Assembly: GCA_037039925.1 (NCBI GenBank)
Contig: JAXRKP010000250.1
Span: 26,001-90,000 of the forward strand
DNA: 64,000 bases
Direction: 5' to 3'
Origin: Doris montereyensis
Taxonomy: Eukaryota > Mollusca > Gastropoda > Nudibranchia > Dorididae
Below, in pieces: positions 53,293-64,000 of this stretch. A program made the translations under genes and the position numbers. The notes under the pieces are model-generated. The model did no database searches. It worked only from the letters and a program-made list of their open reading frames with translations, and was not told the DNA's origin. Every line of letters starts with the position of its first letter. Within the stretch, counting starts at the first letter, position 1.

Positions 53293-55210
53293 GTCATATT
53301 TCATTTCACTAACACTAACAGGACCTTGTGTATATATATGCTATGACTACTATCATTTGCACTCATGAGCTGCAAAGAGACATCACCTAAACACTCTTAC
53401 TCTGTTTTTACCAGACACTTTCAAGCTTTTTTTCTTACAAATTTCCCAGCTAGTTATCAGAAACTATTTATCAATGTCAATTCACACTATTGTCCTGTTC
53501 TGATGTCCACTGTCAAGCCATTTTACCTGACACTATCAAGCCATTTTACCTGACACTCTCAAGCCTTGTTGGTAATATTTTTATGTTACATTGTGCTATG
53601 AAGCTATTTCGACATTATGAAGCCATTTTACCTGACACAATCAATCCATGTTAGTAATATTGTTACATTACACTATCAAGCTATTTTTCTTGACACCGTT
53701 ACTTTTATTCCTTTTTGTTTTAAGCCATCAGGTAATTCTGCTTTAATACTAGACCATCTTTCTTTATCTTATGAAATCATTTTGTTCTCTTCTCTATTAC
53801 TGTTACGCTACCTCCTATTTAATTTATTAAAATTCTTTTTTTTATTTAATCGATTAAGAAAGAAAAAGTGAGCCATCCACTGTTCACTTAACTCTTAATA
53901 CTGTTAAACTACCGTTGCACAATTCTTTTCACACTTTCAATTAAATGGAAGAGCACACGCGATAGTTTGAACTTACAAACAATTTCATGATCTTCATCAC
54001 TTCCAAGATACCTCACACAAATCGATTTCTTTGTGACACAGCTTGACTGCATAATAGACTCCACACCGACAGACACCAGAAGCCAGAAGGGTATTTTGAA
54101 TATAGACCAGGGTATGTCCACTATGTGTTTAACTACTCTGTTCTTTGCTTTCTTTGCCTGTTGCATGTTGTTTTAGCTGCAGTGAAATAATAATCCTTGT
54201 GATATGAAATGACCAGGAGAAATGATACTTTATCCCTTTACTGTAATAATTACAAAATTGGATATCATGCTTTAAAGAAATCTTGTTGAATTCGTAGGTA
54301 GAATTATCCAATCTAATTTCTAACATTTGTAACATATTCAAACATTTATTGTATTATGTGAAATAGTTTTGTAAATTCTACTTGATCGCTTTAAAATTCT
54401 GTTAATAAAAGTCGAATGTGTCATACTTGTGGACTGTCATCAGTGATACTATGTTCTCATAGCTATATATGATTTTTGCATGTTTTCTAAATAAACATTT
54501 TTTTTAACTTACCACTTACCACATTATGATTTTAATATTTCACCTCTTAGCTGGGTTTTCAGGTGAAGATGAAGATGATTTTACCAAGAGGTGAATCATG
54601 AAGTAAAAAAGCAAAAAGTACTGTACAATTGCTTTTCTCTCGAGGCCTTTTTGTTATTGAATTATTATCATGATAAAATTAGTCTAAAAACAAAGAAAAT
54701 TCAAAAGGAAAAAGATGAATTTAATGATAGAAACGCTCTAAAAAATGTCAGCAGAAGATGAACAACAATCTTAATTTCTTTTCAAAATGTAAAGTTCACA
54801 AAATATGCAGGGGGAAAAAAATGTTATGTGCTCTGACCAGGATTAAAATGTCTAGAAAGCGTTTGCTTTGAGTTGAGGATTTTTTTGTGTGCATGGCAGT
54901 AAATACACCTTCAAGTGGAAAATCTTTGCTTATGTCTATTTTTCATGTAAATAATATGATGAATACATGTTTATGTTTAAAGTGATGAAGATGACTGTCA
55001 AGTTTGTATTGGTGCTAAATTGAACTAATTATTATTATTCTAAAAGAAGGAAGATCTTATGTAAAGACCATTATAAGTATAGACCACAATTGACTGAGTT
55101 TTATGAAAGGTTGGGGGGAGGGGGGGGGGGGGGAGATGGGGGGGTTATAGTTTGGTATTTTTATAGTATTGTTTGGGATTCTTTTTTGAGCAGTCAAAAC
55201 GTAATATTTT
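53293..55210. other. No gene recognised; short direct repeats
   Basis: Words such as CATTTTACCTGACACT and TATCAAGC recur between 53515 and 53690, a weak tandem pattern that loosely recalls the 59 bp satellite. The rest is featureless apart from a G-rich run at 55108-55145. Confidence 0.35.
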
Positions 55211-55215
55211 GCATA

Positions 55216-55464
55216 ATTGAAGGGGTCATTTCAATAGTGTGCCTAAGTCACAATTACGTCATTAGGAAAAATGTAAAAAAACCATGGGCTTTGGCACTTT
55301 TGGCTTTGGGAATTCCAGATTCAAATGGTGGTAAAAATTATACATTTTCATCGTATCATTTTTGTTTCAGGAAGCATGCTTTCCTTGTATTCCCTAGGAT
55401 TATCTCTCGGTCTCGTTTTTCACGAAAATAGACATCAGCACACTGCTGAAATGACCCCTTCAAT
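55216..55464. mobile_element. MITE with TA target duplication
   Basis: Inverted termini ATTGAAGGGGTCATTTCA at both ends, extended imperfectly to about 25 bp by ATAGTGTG / CACACTGC, flanked by TA on each side (55214-55215 and 55465-55466). 249 bp. The TA flank suggests a Tc1/mariner-type source. Confidence 0.82.
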
Positions 55465-55856
55465 TACTGGGACAAACACAGAGTTAGTGATTAATACTGT
55501 GATAGGTTATAGAAAATGGGATACTCAAAAGTAATTAGTGACAGGTCAAAGGTGGGATCCCTACCCACTCTCTGTTAGTGATATAATTAGCACAATCCCT
55601 TTGAAGGTTTAAGATGAAGGAGCTTTTAAAAGTTCCATCTGTGAACTGTATCATTCCTAGTTGAAAGAAACTCAATGGGAGACAAAGACAGAGAGTCTTG
55701 AGAATAAGAGGGTCCCTTTTGATCAAGTGCTTTGACCCTTAACTTTCTTACACTCAAAATTAAAGGGTGCTGGGCCACACCTAGGTCACGACTCGAGCAC
55801 CATAGGTTGTTATTAGCACACAAGTACAACTAGAAGTAAGCACTGACTAAATGTGT

Positions 55857-56128
55857 GTGTGCGTTTGGCAGGGGCTGCTAGTACTTCCTACTTCTGTCCT
55901 TTCACTCTTTCTCTTGCCTTTCGTCTTGCTGTTACCTCTTAATTCACCCTGAGATCACTACATATATGGTGGACGAGTTCAATTTCAATCAGACAAGAAA
56001 TAGACTTACTGAGTTGGGGGTGTTGCTGGTAGGTCCTACTTCTTTCCTTCTTTCACTTATCTTTCATTTTAATTCACCCAGAGATCACTGCAATGGTAGA
56101 CTGGGTAAATTTCAATGAAACAAATAAA
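55857..56128 (+). repeat. Pyrimidine-rich dispersed repeat, two head-to-tail copies
   Basis: Copies at about 55857-56000 and 56013-56128, both ending in TTTCAAT plus an A/C-rich tail. The second lacks the TTGCTGTTTCC segment. Confidence 0.75.
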
Positions 56129-56504
56129 ACAAAAAGGAGTTGTGTCATTCAGTACATTCAGTCCAATTGTAAAGGCTTGGGGGTATCCCCAGGGTCTTGG
56201 CTTGTCGCAGGTTTTTGCTTTGGTTTTCTTTTTATTTATTATTTTCTGTTGATTTCAAAGAGAAAAAAAAAACCCCAAAACAATCATGGTGCCATCAGTT
56301 GCACTACTCAAACTAAGTGCCTGTTGTAGAAATGCCCTGTGTCTATTTCCTATGCATGTAGAGTGGTGATTTCCTCATATTATTGTGAAAGTTTCCAAAT
56401 GCTTATAAGTAATATTATTCAATCTTCTTTGTTTATGGATTTGATGTGTGTGATGATAATTATAAATGCTGTGGTATCCTTTTATGCCTTTTGCTTCTTC
56501 TCTT

Positions 56505-57240
56505 GATCAGTAGCCAGTCTACTATCAATACTATGTGTGGATAGGTAGTCTGATACCTGTGTCATTCATTGTTACCTTGATAAGTGGCCTGTCTACAGTG
56601 TGTGGATAGGTAGTCTTGTACCTGTGTCATTCATTGTTACCTTGATAAGTGGCCTGTCTACAGTGTGTGGATAGGTAGTCTTGTACCTGTGTCATTCATT
56701 ACTACCTTTATAAGTGGCCTGTCTACAGTGTGTGGAAAGGTAGTCTTGTACCTGTGTCATTCATTGTTACCTTGATAAGTGGCCTGAGTGTGTGGAAGGT
56801 AGTCTTGTACCTGTGTCATTCATTGTTACCTTGATAAGTGGCCTGTCTACAGTGTGTGGATAGGTAGTCTTGTACCTGTGTCATTCATTGTTACCTTGAT
56901 AAGTGGCCTGTCTACAGTGTGTGGATAGGTAGTCTTGTACCTGTGTCATTCATTGTTACCTTGATAAGTGGCCTGTCTACAGTGTGTGGATAGGTAGTCT
57001 TGTACCTGTGTCATTCATTGTTACCTTGATAAGTGGCCTGTCTACAGTGTGTGGATTGTACCTGTGTCATTCATTGTTACCTTGATAGTGGCCTGTCTAC
57101 AGTGTGTGGATGTGTCATTCATTGTTACCATGAGAAGTGGCCTGTCTACAGTGTGTGGATAGGTAGTCTTGTACCTGTGTCATTCATTGTTACCTTGAGA
57201 AGCTGCCGCCTGTCTAGTCTACTGCGTGTGGATGGGTAGT
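56505..57240. repeat. 65 bp satellite array
   Basis: About 11 copies of GATAAGTGGCCTGTCTACAG...TGTGGATAGGTAGTCTTG...TACCTGTGTCATTCATTG. Spacing between 56572 and 56637 is exactly 65 bp. Some units have short deletions (56781, 57052, 57105). Confidence 0.92.
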
Positions 57241-57784
57241 TATGTGTGTATGCAGCATTTTATGAAATGATATCCACTTATATTATGCAAACATTACCCT
57301 TGTCATGAGGCGACCTATTGAACATGAACATGACGGTTATACAGTTACAGATCAAGTCCTATTGTAAAATAAAGCACTTACATTCACACACGGTTGTTTT
57401 TTAGTCAATCTATATTTTATCACTTGGATATATTGTGTCAACTGCTTAGTAACAAAACGTATATTTCTCTTGAGTGAGTCTCTCGCTCTTTCTCTCCCTG
57501 TCTTTTGTCTGTCTGTCTGTCTCCCTCCCTCCCCCTCTCTCTCTCTCTCTCTACCAGGGGCGTGTGGTTCATATGGCTAAGGTGGATAAAGCACCCGATG
57601 ACTGCTCGTAAATGGCATAGAACATGGTACATACAATACCATGTGTCACCATTGAATGTCTCTTTATGTTTTCTCCCACACTAGTATTCCAGATTCCCTT
57701 TCTCCACTGTTTGAAAACGCAATAGACCTGCATAATATACACATTATACATGTATGTAGTGTAGTAATACTAATAGTAATATAT

Positions 57785-58223
57785 CAGTGTTCCTCAACTA
57801 GTTTCAGTTAGCGACCCCCTTTCGAAATTTTTTACCTTACCGCGACCCCGACCCCCCCCCCCCCAATCCTCACCGAATCCCCCCCCCCACCTTTCCTCCA
57901 CCCCCACACACACTCACACCGGTAAAACCATCCCATTCAACCCCAATTTCCACAACATGCCCGCATAAAAATTGCACTGATTCAAAATTATAATTATGCA
58001 CATTCAGAGATAACACATGTATTCGACAGCCCAGATGTGGAAATTACTGATGTAATACATGTTTTATAAATAAGTCTACAGAGATTACCGTAACGTATTA
58101 AAACTGATTGCGAAATTACATGTATATTGTATTGAAATATGGACCAATAAATCAACATTTCGAGGACCTTCGCGACCCCCCTGAAACGCGTTGGGGTCGC
58201 GACCCACCTGTTGAGGAACACTG
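57785..58223. mobile_element. Non-autonomous hAT element
   Basis: Starts CAGTGTTCCTCAAC and ends GTTGAGGAACACTG, perfect 14 bp inverted termini of hAT type, followed inward by GCGACCCC / GGGGTCGCGACCC on the two sides. 439 bp, no transposase. Flanking octamers TAATATAT and TAATAGTA are an imperfect target duplication. Confidence 0.85.
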
Positions 58224-58951
58224 TAATAGTAATAGATCGACAATGCCCCTTGAACTCTAACGTTAGTTGCTCCACGGCACGCAATGATGAAGGTGCACTG
58301 ACTGACTGAGCGAGCAATGCGATTAGACGACGCTAACATATAATCTCTATCTCTCCCCCTGTCTGCTGAACTGAACGTATCCCGCTCGTGACGGAAATCT
58401 GGTCGCCCTGTGCAGAGCTCGCTGCGTGTGTACTGTGTAGTGTGTGCTCTGATTCCAAGAAAACGTGATGGGGTTGACACTAGGCCCCCACAGTGAAGGC
58501 CTGCCAGCCGGCGAAGGACACACTGCGAGTGAGGGCCGGCGTGCAATGTGTTGTGTGTGGTTCGCAGCACTGGTTTGCACTGTTCGCTTAGCAAGCATGG
58601 CGGCTTTTTCAATTATGGTTTAAGAGTGTTACTTCTCCTTGTTGAATGTTTATCGTCGTAGGTATCCGACTGTGCAATAATTAACAAAGAGGCACTTGTT
58701 ATTGTTCAAACTGCAACAAAATAATCTACATTTCTTGATATTCGTGGATATGAAAGTCAAACACAAGTTATTAAAAATTTGTTCGAAGTGAAGCGCATGA
58801 CAATACGTCAATATAGTCTATTTCGGTTTGTCGTAGTAGGTATTGCCCAGGGCACTTGTGTCAAGTACTTCCAATGATAATAAAAGTGTGTTTGGTTCAA
58901 TGAGATATTAATTTAGATACCTTTTTAACATAATCATCCTGTACTTATACA

Positions 58952-61533
58952 ATGGGAAGAAAGTGTTCCATATTTGGTTGCAAAACCGGTTATGCCAGTC
59001 AGAAAGGACAGGAAAAATTATCCGTATTTCGATTTCCAAAGAGACAAGATGAGTTACTGCGTTAGGTTAGAAGTCTCCCCAATGATTTGCAGGTTGAGGA
59101 CATTAAACCGAACATGGGTGCTTGTGAACTTCATTTTCCGAAGGACGTTCCAAAAAAAACTTGTCGGAAAGCACCATGCGCCCACAGAACCTCCATCAAT
59201 ATTTCACAACATTCCTAAATCTTGCTGTGGTGTTACACCATCAAAACGGAGGTGCATAAAATCTTCGACAGGACAAAGGATCACAACAATTCCTGATGAG
59301 CTGTCTATATTCAGAAGCAAGATACGCTGTACACACAATCATTCCATGCCACACTTCTAGCAAAAGTTACGGATGTTGGATTACTGACACAGGATTGTAG
59401 TCAGATTGTATTAACCAGCAAAGTCAGAGAAGGACCGGTGTCAACTTTCACAGTGTATTTTACCATCACCAAAGCAGATGAATCTAAAATATCGGAGATT
59501 TGCTATGAAGCCTATCATAAACTGATGTTGCTTCAACACCCAAACCTCAATGGAACTGTAACTTCTTGGAGTCAGATGGACGAGTTGTTGAGATTTGTCA
59601 CCACAGACTCACAGTCAATCGACTATCAGACTCAACATCAAAGAAATGGCAATTTCTATTACGACAAATTCATCTGACGAATAAACCGAAGAATTCTAGA
59701 CTGTATTCCATGGATGATCTGTGTACAGCGTTTTCCTTCTATGCGAAGTCACGCTGTCTCTACACTGACCTCAGAAATTGTTTACAATTACCGTCTGTGT
59801 CAACCCTCCGCAAGATCACTAGCGTAGCAAAGAATGTGCAAGACGAGCGTCTCTTCTCTGCTTATTGCTCACAACAAGATGAGCGGTGCATAGGTTGCAT
59901 AATTCTGATCGATGAGATCTATATCAAGGCATCTCTGACATACCAAGGAGGAGTGGTGTTTGGCTATGCTGTTGACTAACCTGACAAAGTTGCGTTGCCA
60001 CCACCCTTCTTTGTATAATGGTTGAATGTTTTTTCACAGGAAAGAAATTTCTTGTGAAACTTTTGCCCTGCCATGCCCTCAAAGCCCAGTTTCTCTTCAG
60101 CTGTGTCCTGGAAGTCATTGCAAGCCTTGAGAGAAGTGGTGCAAGGGTGACTGCAATCATAAATGACAACAACAGGGTCAACCAGGCCTTCTTCAAGAAG
60201 TTTACCCACCATTCCCCCTAACTCCCTGGATTGTCAATTCACCCAACAACCCCCAACAGCCACTTTTTCTCCTCTTTGACTCAGTCCATCTGCTGAAAAA
60301 CATAAGAAGCAGCTGGATAACCGACAAGACACAGACTCTAAACTTTTATACCTCAGATGCCGCTGACGTCAAAATTGCAAGGTGGCTGGAAGGACCTTTC
60401 GGATCTTCATATTCACGAGAGCAGCACACTTGTCAAACTTTCGAAGTTGACAAAAGTCTCAGTCAACCCATCCAACATCGCAAAACAAAAGGTGTGTCTG
60501 GCGTTGGATGTATTCAATGAATACACCAGCTCCACACTCAGATCATCCAACAAGTCTTGCCCTTCCTGGTGTGACACGGCAAACTTCATCGACTCAGTTG
60601 TCAAGCTGTGGAAGGTGCTCAACTGCAAATCAAAATGGCAGTCCCTTTGTCTCCGTGATCCCTACCGCCAAGTGATTGACAACAGTCCTGAGGGAGAGGT
60701 GGCAGTTACTGTACTCTTGGACTGGGCAATGAAGGCGCAGCTGATGAGAGCTTCAAAGGTCAGGCAGCAAGCTCTCACCCAGGGTACCGCAGATGCTCTT
60801 CACTGGACCTGTCGATGCTTGGTTGATATGGCAAAACATTTCCTGCAAACATCTACTCCAGACCGCGATGACAACGTGTGCGCAGGGTTTTTTTCAGCAG
60901 GATGATCTTGAACATTTCGGTCATTTCAGAATGAGTGCTGGATGTAACTTTTATTTGACTGTCCAAGACGTGTTTAATGCCCACTATGTGGACAAGACAA
61001 AACTGTTGCTGGCTCACACTGACCTTGAAACCATAAACTATAAACAATCGCAGCACAACTGTGAGCATTGCGAGAAAGAGTTCACTAGTTTAGAACTACA
61101 GCTAGTTGATGAATTGTGTGAACTGGCAACTTAAGTCACACCAGATGAAAAACTTAGCCTTTTCTACATTGCTGGCTATGTAGCCTCTAAGCATGAAGTA
61201 TTAGTTGGCAGTGATATAGAAAACAGTGAACTGACATCATTTCTTGACAACTTAAACCGTGGTGGTCTGCATCATCTATCCATGGCTTTGTTCAACCTCA
61301 CCATGCTGGCCTATGTGTTTTTTATCAAAACACCTGAGAATCTGTGCAGGAACAGATTTGTCAGGATTGTCTATGATTTCCCGACACTGTTTCATCTGGA
61401 TATCACCATGACAAAAATGGCTGCCAGGCGGATTGCAAATGTATTCCTGAAGGGATTTGCCTGCAACAATAGCACCAACAACAAAGGCCAAGAGAAGAGG
61501 AAGATAGCTAAACTGATATCTCATTCACAATAA
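58952..61533 (+). pseudogene. THAP-domain P-element-type transposase relic (THAP9-like)
   Basis: ATG at 58952 gives MGRKCSIFGCKTGY, then FRFPK, LPNDLQVEDIKPNMGACELHF: a C2CH THAP zinc finger (Cys5, Cys10, then Cys-x2-His). A TAG at 59063 replaces the usual Trp after ELLR. Further frames, with several shifts, give LYSMDDLCTAFSFYAKSRC, LPSVSTLRKITS, CIILIDEIYIKASL (DDE-type first Asp), a middle region, LLDWAMKAQLMRASKV, LSLFYIAGYVASKH and a C-terminus at 61533. Domain order is that of P-element/THAP9 transposases. The nonsense change plus frameshifts say it is dead in this copy, though some indels may be sequence error. No terminal repeats found. Confidence 0.85.
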
Positions 61534-61639
61534 ATAATTTAAAAAATGATGTGGGTGTGATGTGACTGGGGAGCATCCCACATGTCATTAGTAAGATAAG
61601 AAAATATATTTGATTGTTTTGTCTAATGTATTCAACACC

Positions 61640-61735
61640 TCCCCCCCCCCCCCGCTCTCTGTCTCTCTCTCACTCTCTCTCAGTCTCTGTCTATTTCTCT
61701 CTATCTGTCTATCTATCTTTCTATCTCTACATCCC
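61640..61735. repeat. C-run and CT/TATC simple repeats
   Basis: C14 followed by CT-rich and CTAT-rich sequence. Confidence 0.9.
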
Positions 61736-61814
61736 CTATTGTATGTCTATATCATTACATTGTATACATACAATTTACAAAATCACAATCCCTTGATGTT
61801 GGTGATTGTCTTAC

Positions 61815-61819
61815 ATATA

Positions 61820-61896
<77 letters not shown>
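61815..61896. repeat. (TA)n microsatellite
   Basis: About 80 bp of TA downstream of the THAP transposase relic. Confidence 0.97.
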
Positions 61897-61901
<5 letters not shown>

Positions 61902-62075
61902 TTTTTATCTTATATTATATTGAAATTGAATTGCTGCACGTATTATGGTAGGCCTCGGGTTGACATCGCTTTTGTAAAATATTAAAAAAAAATTGAAATG
62001 AATTGTTTTGCCAACCCCTTTACACATTAAAATAGTAGGCCTGTATTCTTTCAATAGGGTGGGGTTTGCGGTGCC

Positions 62076-62246
62076 TAGTGGGCGGTTGGCGGGAGTTGCT
62101 GGTATGTCCTATTTCTTGTCTTTCCTTCTTTCACTTCCGTCTTCATCTTACTGTTTCCTCTTAATTCACAATGCGATCACCGCAATTAATTCACCATGAG
62201 ATCACCGCAATGGTGGACAAGGTAAAGTTCAAAGAAACAAACCAAG
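62076..62246 (+). repeat. Pyrimidine-rich dispersed repeat with internal duplication
   Basis: GTGGGCGGTTGGCGGG start. The TTAATTCACNATGNGATCAC segment appears twice (62160-62185 and 62188-62210). Confidence 0.72.
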
Positions 62247-62274
62247 CGGTGCGTTATTGATGTTAGAGTTAGAG

Positions 62275-62600
62275 AGAGAGATAATGTGGTGTAGTTGTAG
62301 TTTAGACGCGATTATAGAAGAAGGGTTGTAGTGGCTAATCTTACGCAAACTGGGCTCAATTGCCACAATCACAGCACTTCAATGTAATAATGTGTTGTAG
62401 TTGTAGTTTGGAAGCGATTATAGAAAAAAATGTTGCGGTGGCTAATCTTACGCAAACTGGCCTCAATTGCCACAATCACGGCACTTCAACTTCAATGTGA
62501 TAATGTGTTGTAGTTGTAGTTTAGAAGCGATTATTAAAAAAAATTTGCGGTGGCTAATCTTACGCAAACTGGCCTCAATTGCCACAATCACGGCACTTCA
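62275..62600. repeat. ~115 bp unit in three tandem copies
   Basis: GTTGTAGTTGTAGTTTAGAA...GTGGCTAATCTTACGCAAAC...CAATTGCCACAATCACGGCA occurs three times (from about 62286, 62395 and 62510), with few differences. Confidence 0.92.
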
Positions 62601-63069
62601 ATGCGTACCATGAACACTTTAAAAACGCACTCAATCAAGCCCAGTTTTTAGTTGGGATTTTTTCTCACTGCTTGCCGATGAAACCACATAGACGTTTTGT
62701 GTGTAGCCTACTGTGTCTCAATTTGCAATCGCATTGAGGTGCATTAGTAAATATAATAAGCCGGTGGAGACATTTATAAGTTCGTGGATGTACGCGACAG
62801 AAAAGCTTCGATATTAGTGTTGTTTTAATCAATGAGCTGTACGCTATTGGTGGACATCGAGGCGTGCTTACTAACGCCTCGGTGGACATGATTTAAAAGA
62901 AAAAAGAATTACCCAAACGTAGGCCCTATGATGGTGTGGCAGTAATGAGTGGTGTGGGTCCTTCAAATGGTGTGCAGGCCATTTCAAAACAACAAACATT
63001 TCCATATGCTCATTTACATTACATTCATTGTTATGCATACCAAGGAAATTTAGTACCGGGTACTTAAAA

Positions 63070-63332
63070 ATTGAAGAGATTATTTCAATAGTGTGCTTAG
63101 TCCATTTTCGTAAAAAACGAGACAGTGAGATGATCATAGGGAATCGAAAAGGAAATCATGCTTCCTCCAAAGTTTGAAAATGATATGATAATATTGATAA
63201 AAACACATCACGTTTACATGTGTTTAAAAATTGGAATTCCCAAAATCAATGATGTTTGTCTATGGTCTTTGGCATTTTTCTCTAATTGACATAATTGTGA
63301 CTTAGACACACTATTGAAATGACTCATTCAAT
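63070..63332. mobile_element. MITE, second copy of the same family
   Basis: Termini ATTGAAGAGATTATTTCAAT and GAAATGACTCATTCAAT, with AGTGTG / CACACT just inside. Interior words such as GGAATTCCCAAAATCAA and TTTGGCATTTTTC match the 55216 copy inverted, so the two lie in opposite orientation. TA flanks are no longer clear. Confidence 0.75.
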
Positions 63333-63482
63333 TTGACAATCGACATACCATGAGTGATGTTTTTGTGTGTGCAAGTATTTCTTGTTTTGCGTCATTAAAA
63401 TTATTATTTTTCTCTAAACGATCCGACGAGCTAAGATCCATTACGTCTAGATCTAAACGTTTGCCCCGACAGAGTGAAATTC

Positions 63483-64000
63483 GTTGATTGAATGAGCATT
63501 ACCACACTCCTGTTCTAGCCATTCTTTACAAACACGTAAATTCGTTGAGTGAGCATTACCACACTCATATTCTAGCCATTCTTTACAAACACGTAAATTC
63601 GTTGAGTGAGCATTACCACACTCATGTTCTAGCCATTCTTTACAAACACGTAAATTCGTTGAGTGAACATTACCACACTCATGTTCTAGCCATTCTTTAC
63701 AAACACGTAAATTCGTTGAGTGAGCATTACGACACTCATGTTCTAGCCATTCTTTATAAACACGTAAATTTTTTGAGTGAGCATTACCACACTCCTGTTC
63801 TAGCCATTCTTTACAAACACGTAAATTCTTTGAGTGAGCATTACCACACTCCTGTTTTAGCCATTCTTTATAAACACGTAAATTCGTTGAGTGAGCATTA
63901 CCACACGCCTGTTCTAGCCATTCTTTATAAACACGTAAATTCGTTGAGTGAGCATTACCACACGCCTGTTCTAGCCATTCTTTATAAACACGTAAATTCG
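63483..64000. repeat. 57 bp satellite array, continues past the window
   Basis: Nine copies of TTGAGTGAGCATTACCACAC...TGTTCTAGCCATTCTTTA...CAAACACGTAAATTCG, nearly identical to each other and cut by the window end. Confidence 0.95.

Noticed and set aside
53365..53871. Two short frames with hydrophobic content
   Set aside because: They come from short direct repeats and AT-rich sequence, with no splice fit or family motif.
58085..58612. 175-codon minus-strand frame
   Set aside because: It runs from a GC-rich stretch into a hAT element terminus, has no family motif, and competing frames exist in the same place.
63483..64000. CRISPR-like array
   Set aside because: The units are head-to-tail satellite copies with no repeat/unique-spacer structure, and the genome is eukaryotic; the same holds for 43842-44735 and 56505-57240.

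Overview
The window is animal (eukaryotic) nuclear DNA. It is AT-rich, with spliced genes whose short exons (about 55-160 nt) sit in long introns with GT-AG borders, and it carries tRNA-derived SINEs, several LINE lineages, DNA transposons, MITEs, tandem satellites and long (CT)n and (TA)n tracts. Gene structure, SINE type and transposon mix suggest a mollusc, probably a gastropod. That is inference; no sequence here fixes the species.

Two host genes can be read, both on the + strand. (1) VPS18, the HOPS/CORVET core subunit: 22 exons from 2515 to the stop at 27541-27543, corresponding to roughly residue 245 of the human protein to its C-terminal RING. The N-terminal quarter lies upstream of the window. 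(2) A phafin (PLEKHF1/2-like PH-FYVE protein): nine exons from the ATG at 33396 to a proposed last exon at 50109-50132. Both act on endosomal and lysosomal membranes, so they form a head-to-tail pair with related cell biology. One VPS18 intron (4706-5130) has minor-spliceosome (U12-type) signals. Both genes need about ten single-base corrections, at least half of them in short homopolymer runs, to keep the conserved frame, although nearly every splice site is intact. This looks like indel error in an unpolished long-read assembly rather than gene death.

Layout. 1-2514: intron 5' of the first visible VPS18 exon, with a reverse SINE. 2515-27543: VPS18, with introns holding SINEs, a ~1 kb dispersed repeat, a LINE 3' tail, an RTE-like LINE scrap and a ~33 bp minisatellite split by a ~1 kb insertion. 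27544-33390: VPS18 3'UTR and an intergenic stretch with a LINE broken by an oppositely oriented RTE-like LINE, then an extremely strand-asymmetric A/C-rich block. 33396-50132: phafin, with introns holding a TCTAGA-rich cluster, a pogo/Tigger transposase relic, CR1/L2-like LINEs, a ~59 bp satellite and two diverged direct repeats flanking a 1.6 kb LINE. 50133-57780: no gene recognised; pyrimidine-rich repeats, a TA-flanked MITE and a 65 bp satellite. 57785-61533: a non-autonomous hAT element followed by a THAP-domain P-element transposase relic. 61600-64000: (TA)n, a ~115 bp triplicate, a second MITE copy and a 57 bp satellite running off the window end.

A ~145 bp pyrimidine-rich dispersed repeat occurs about 17 times, and every copy I found has the same orientation, that of both genes' transcripts. 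No rRNA, stand-alone tRNA or CRISPR was found.
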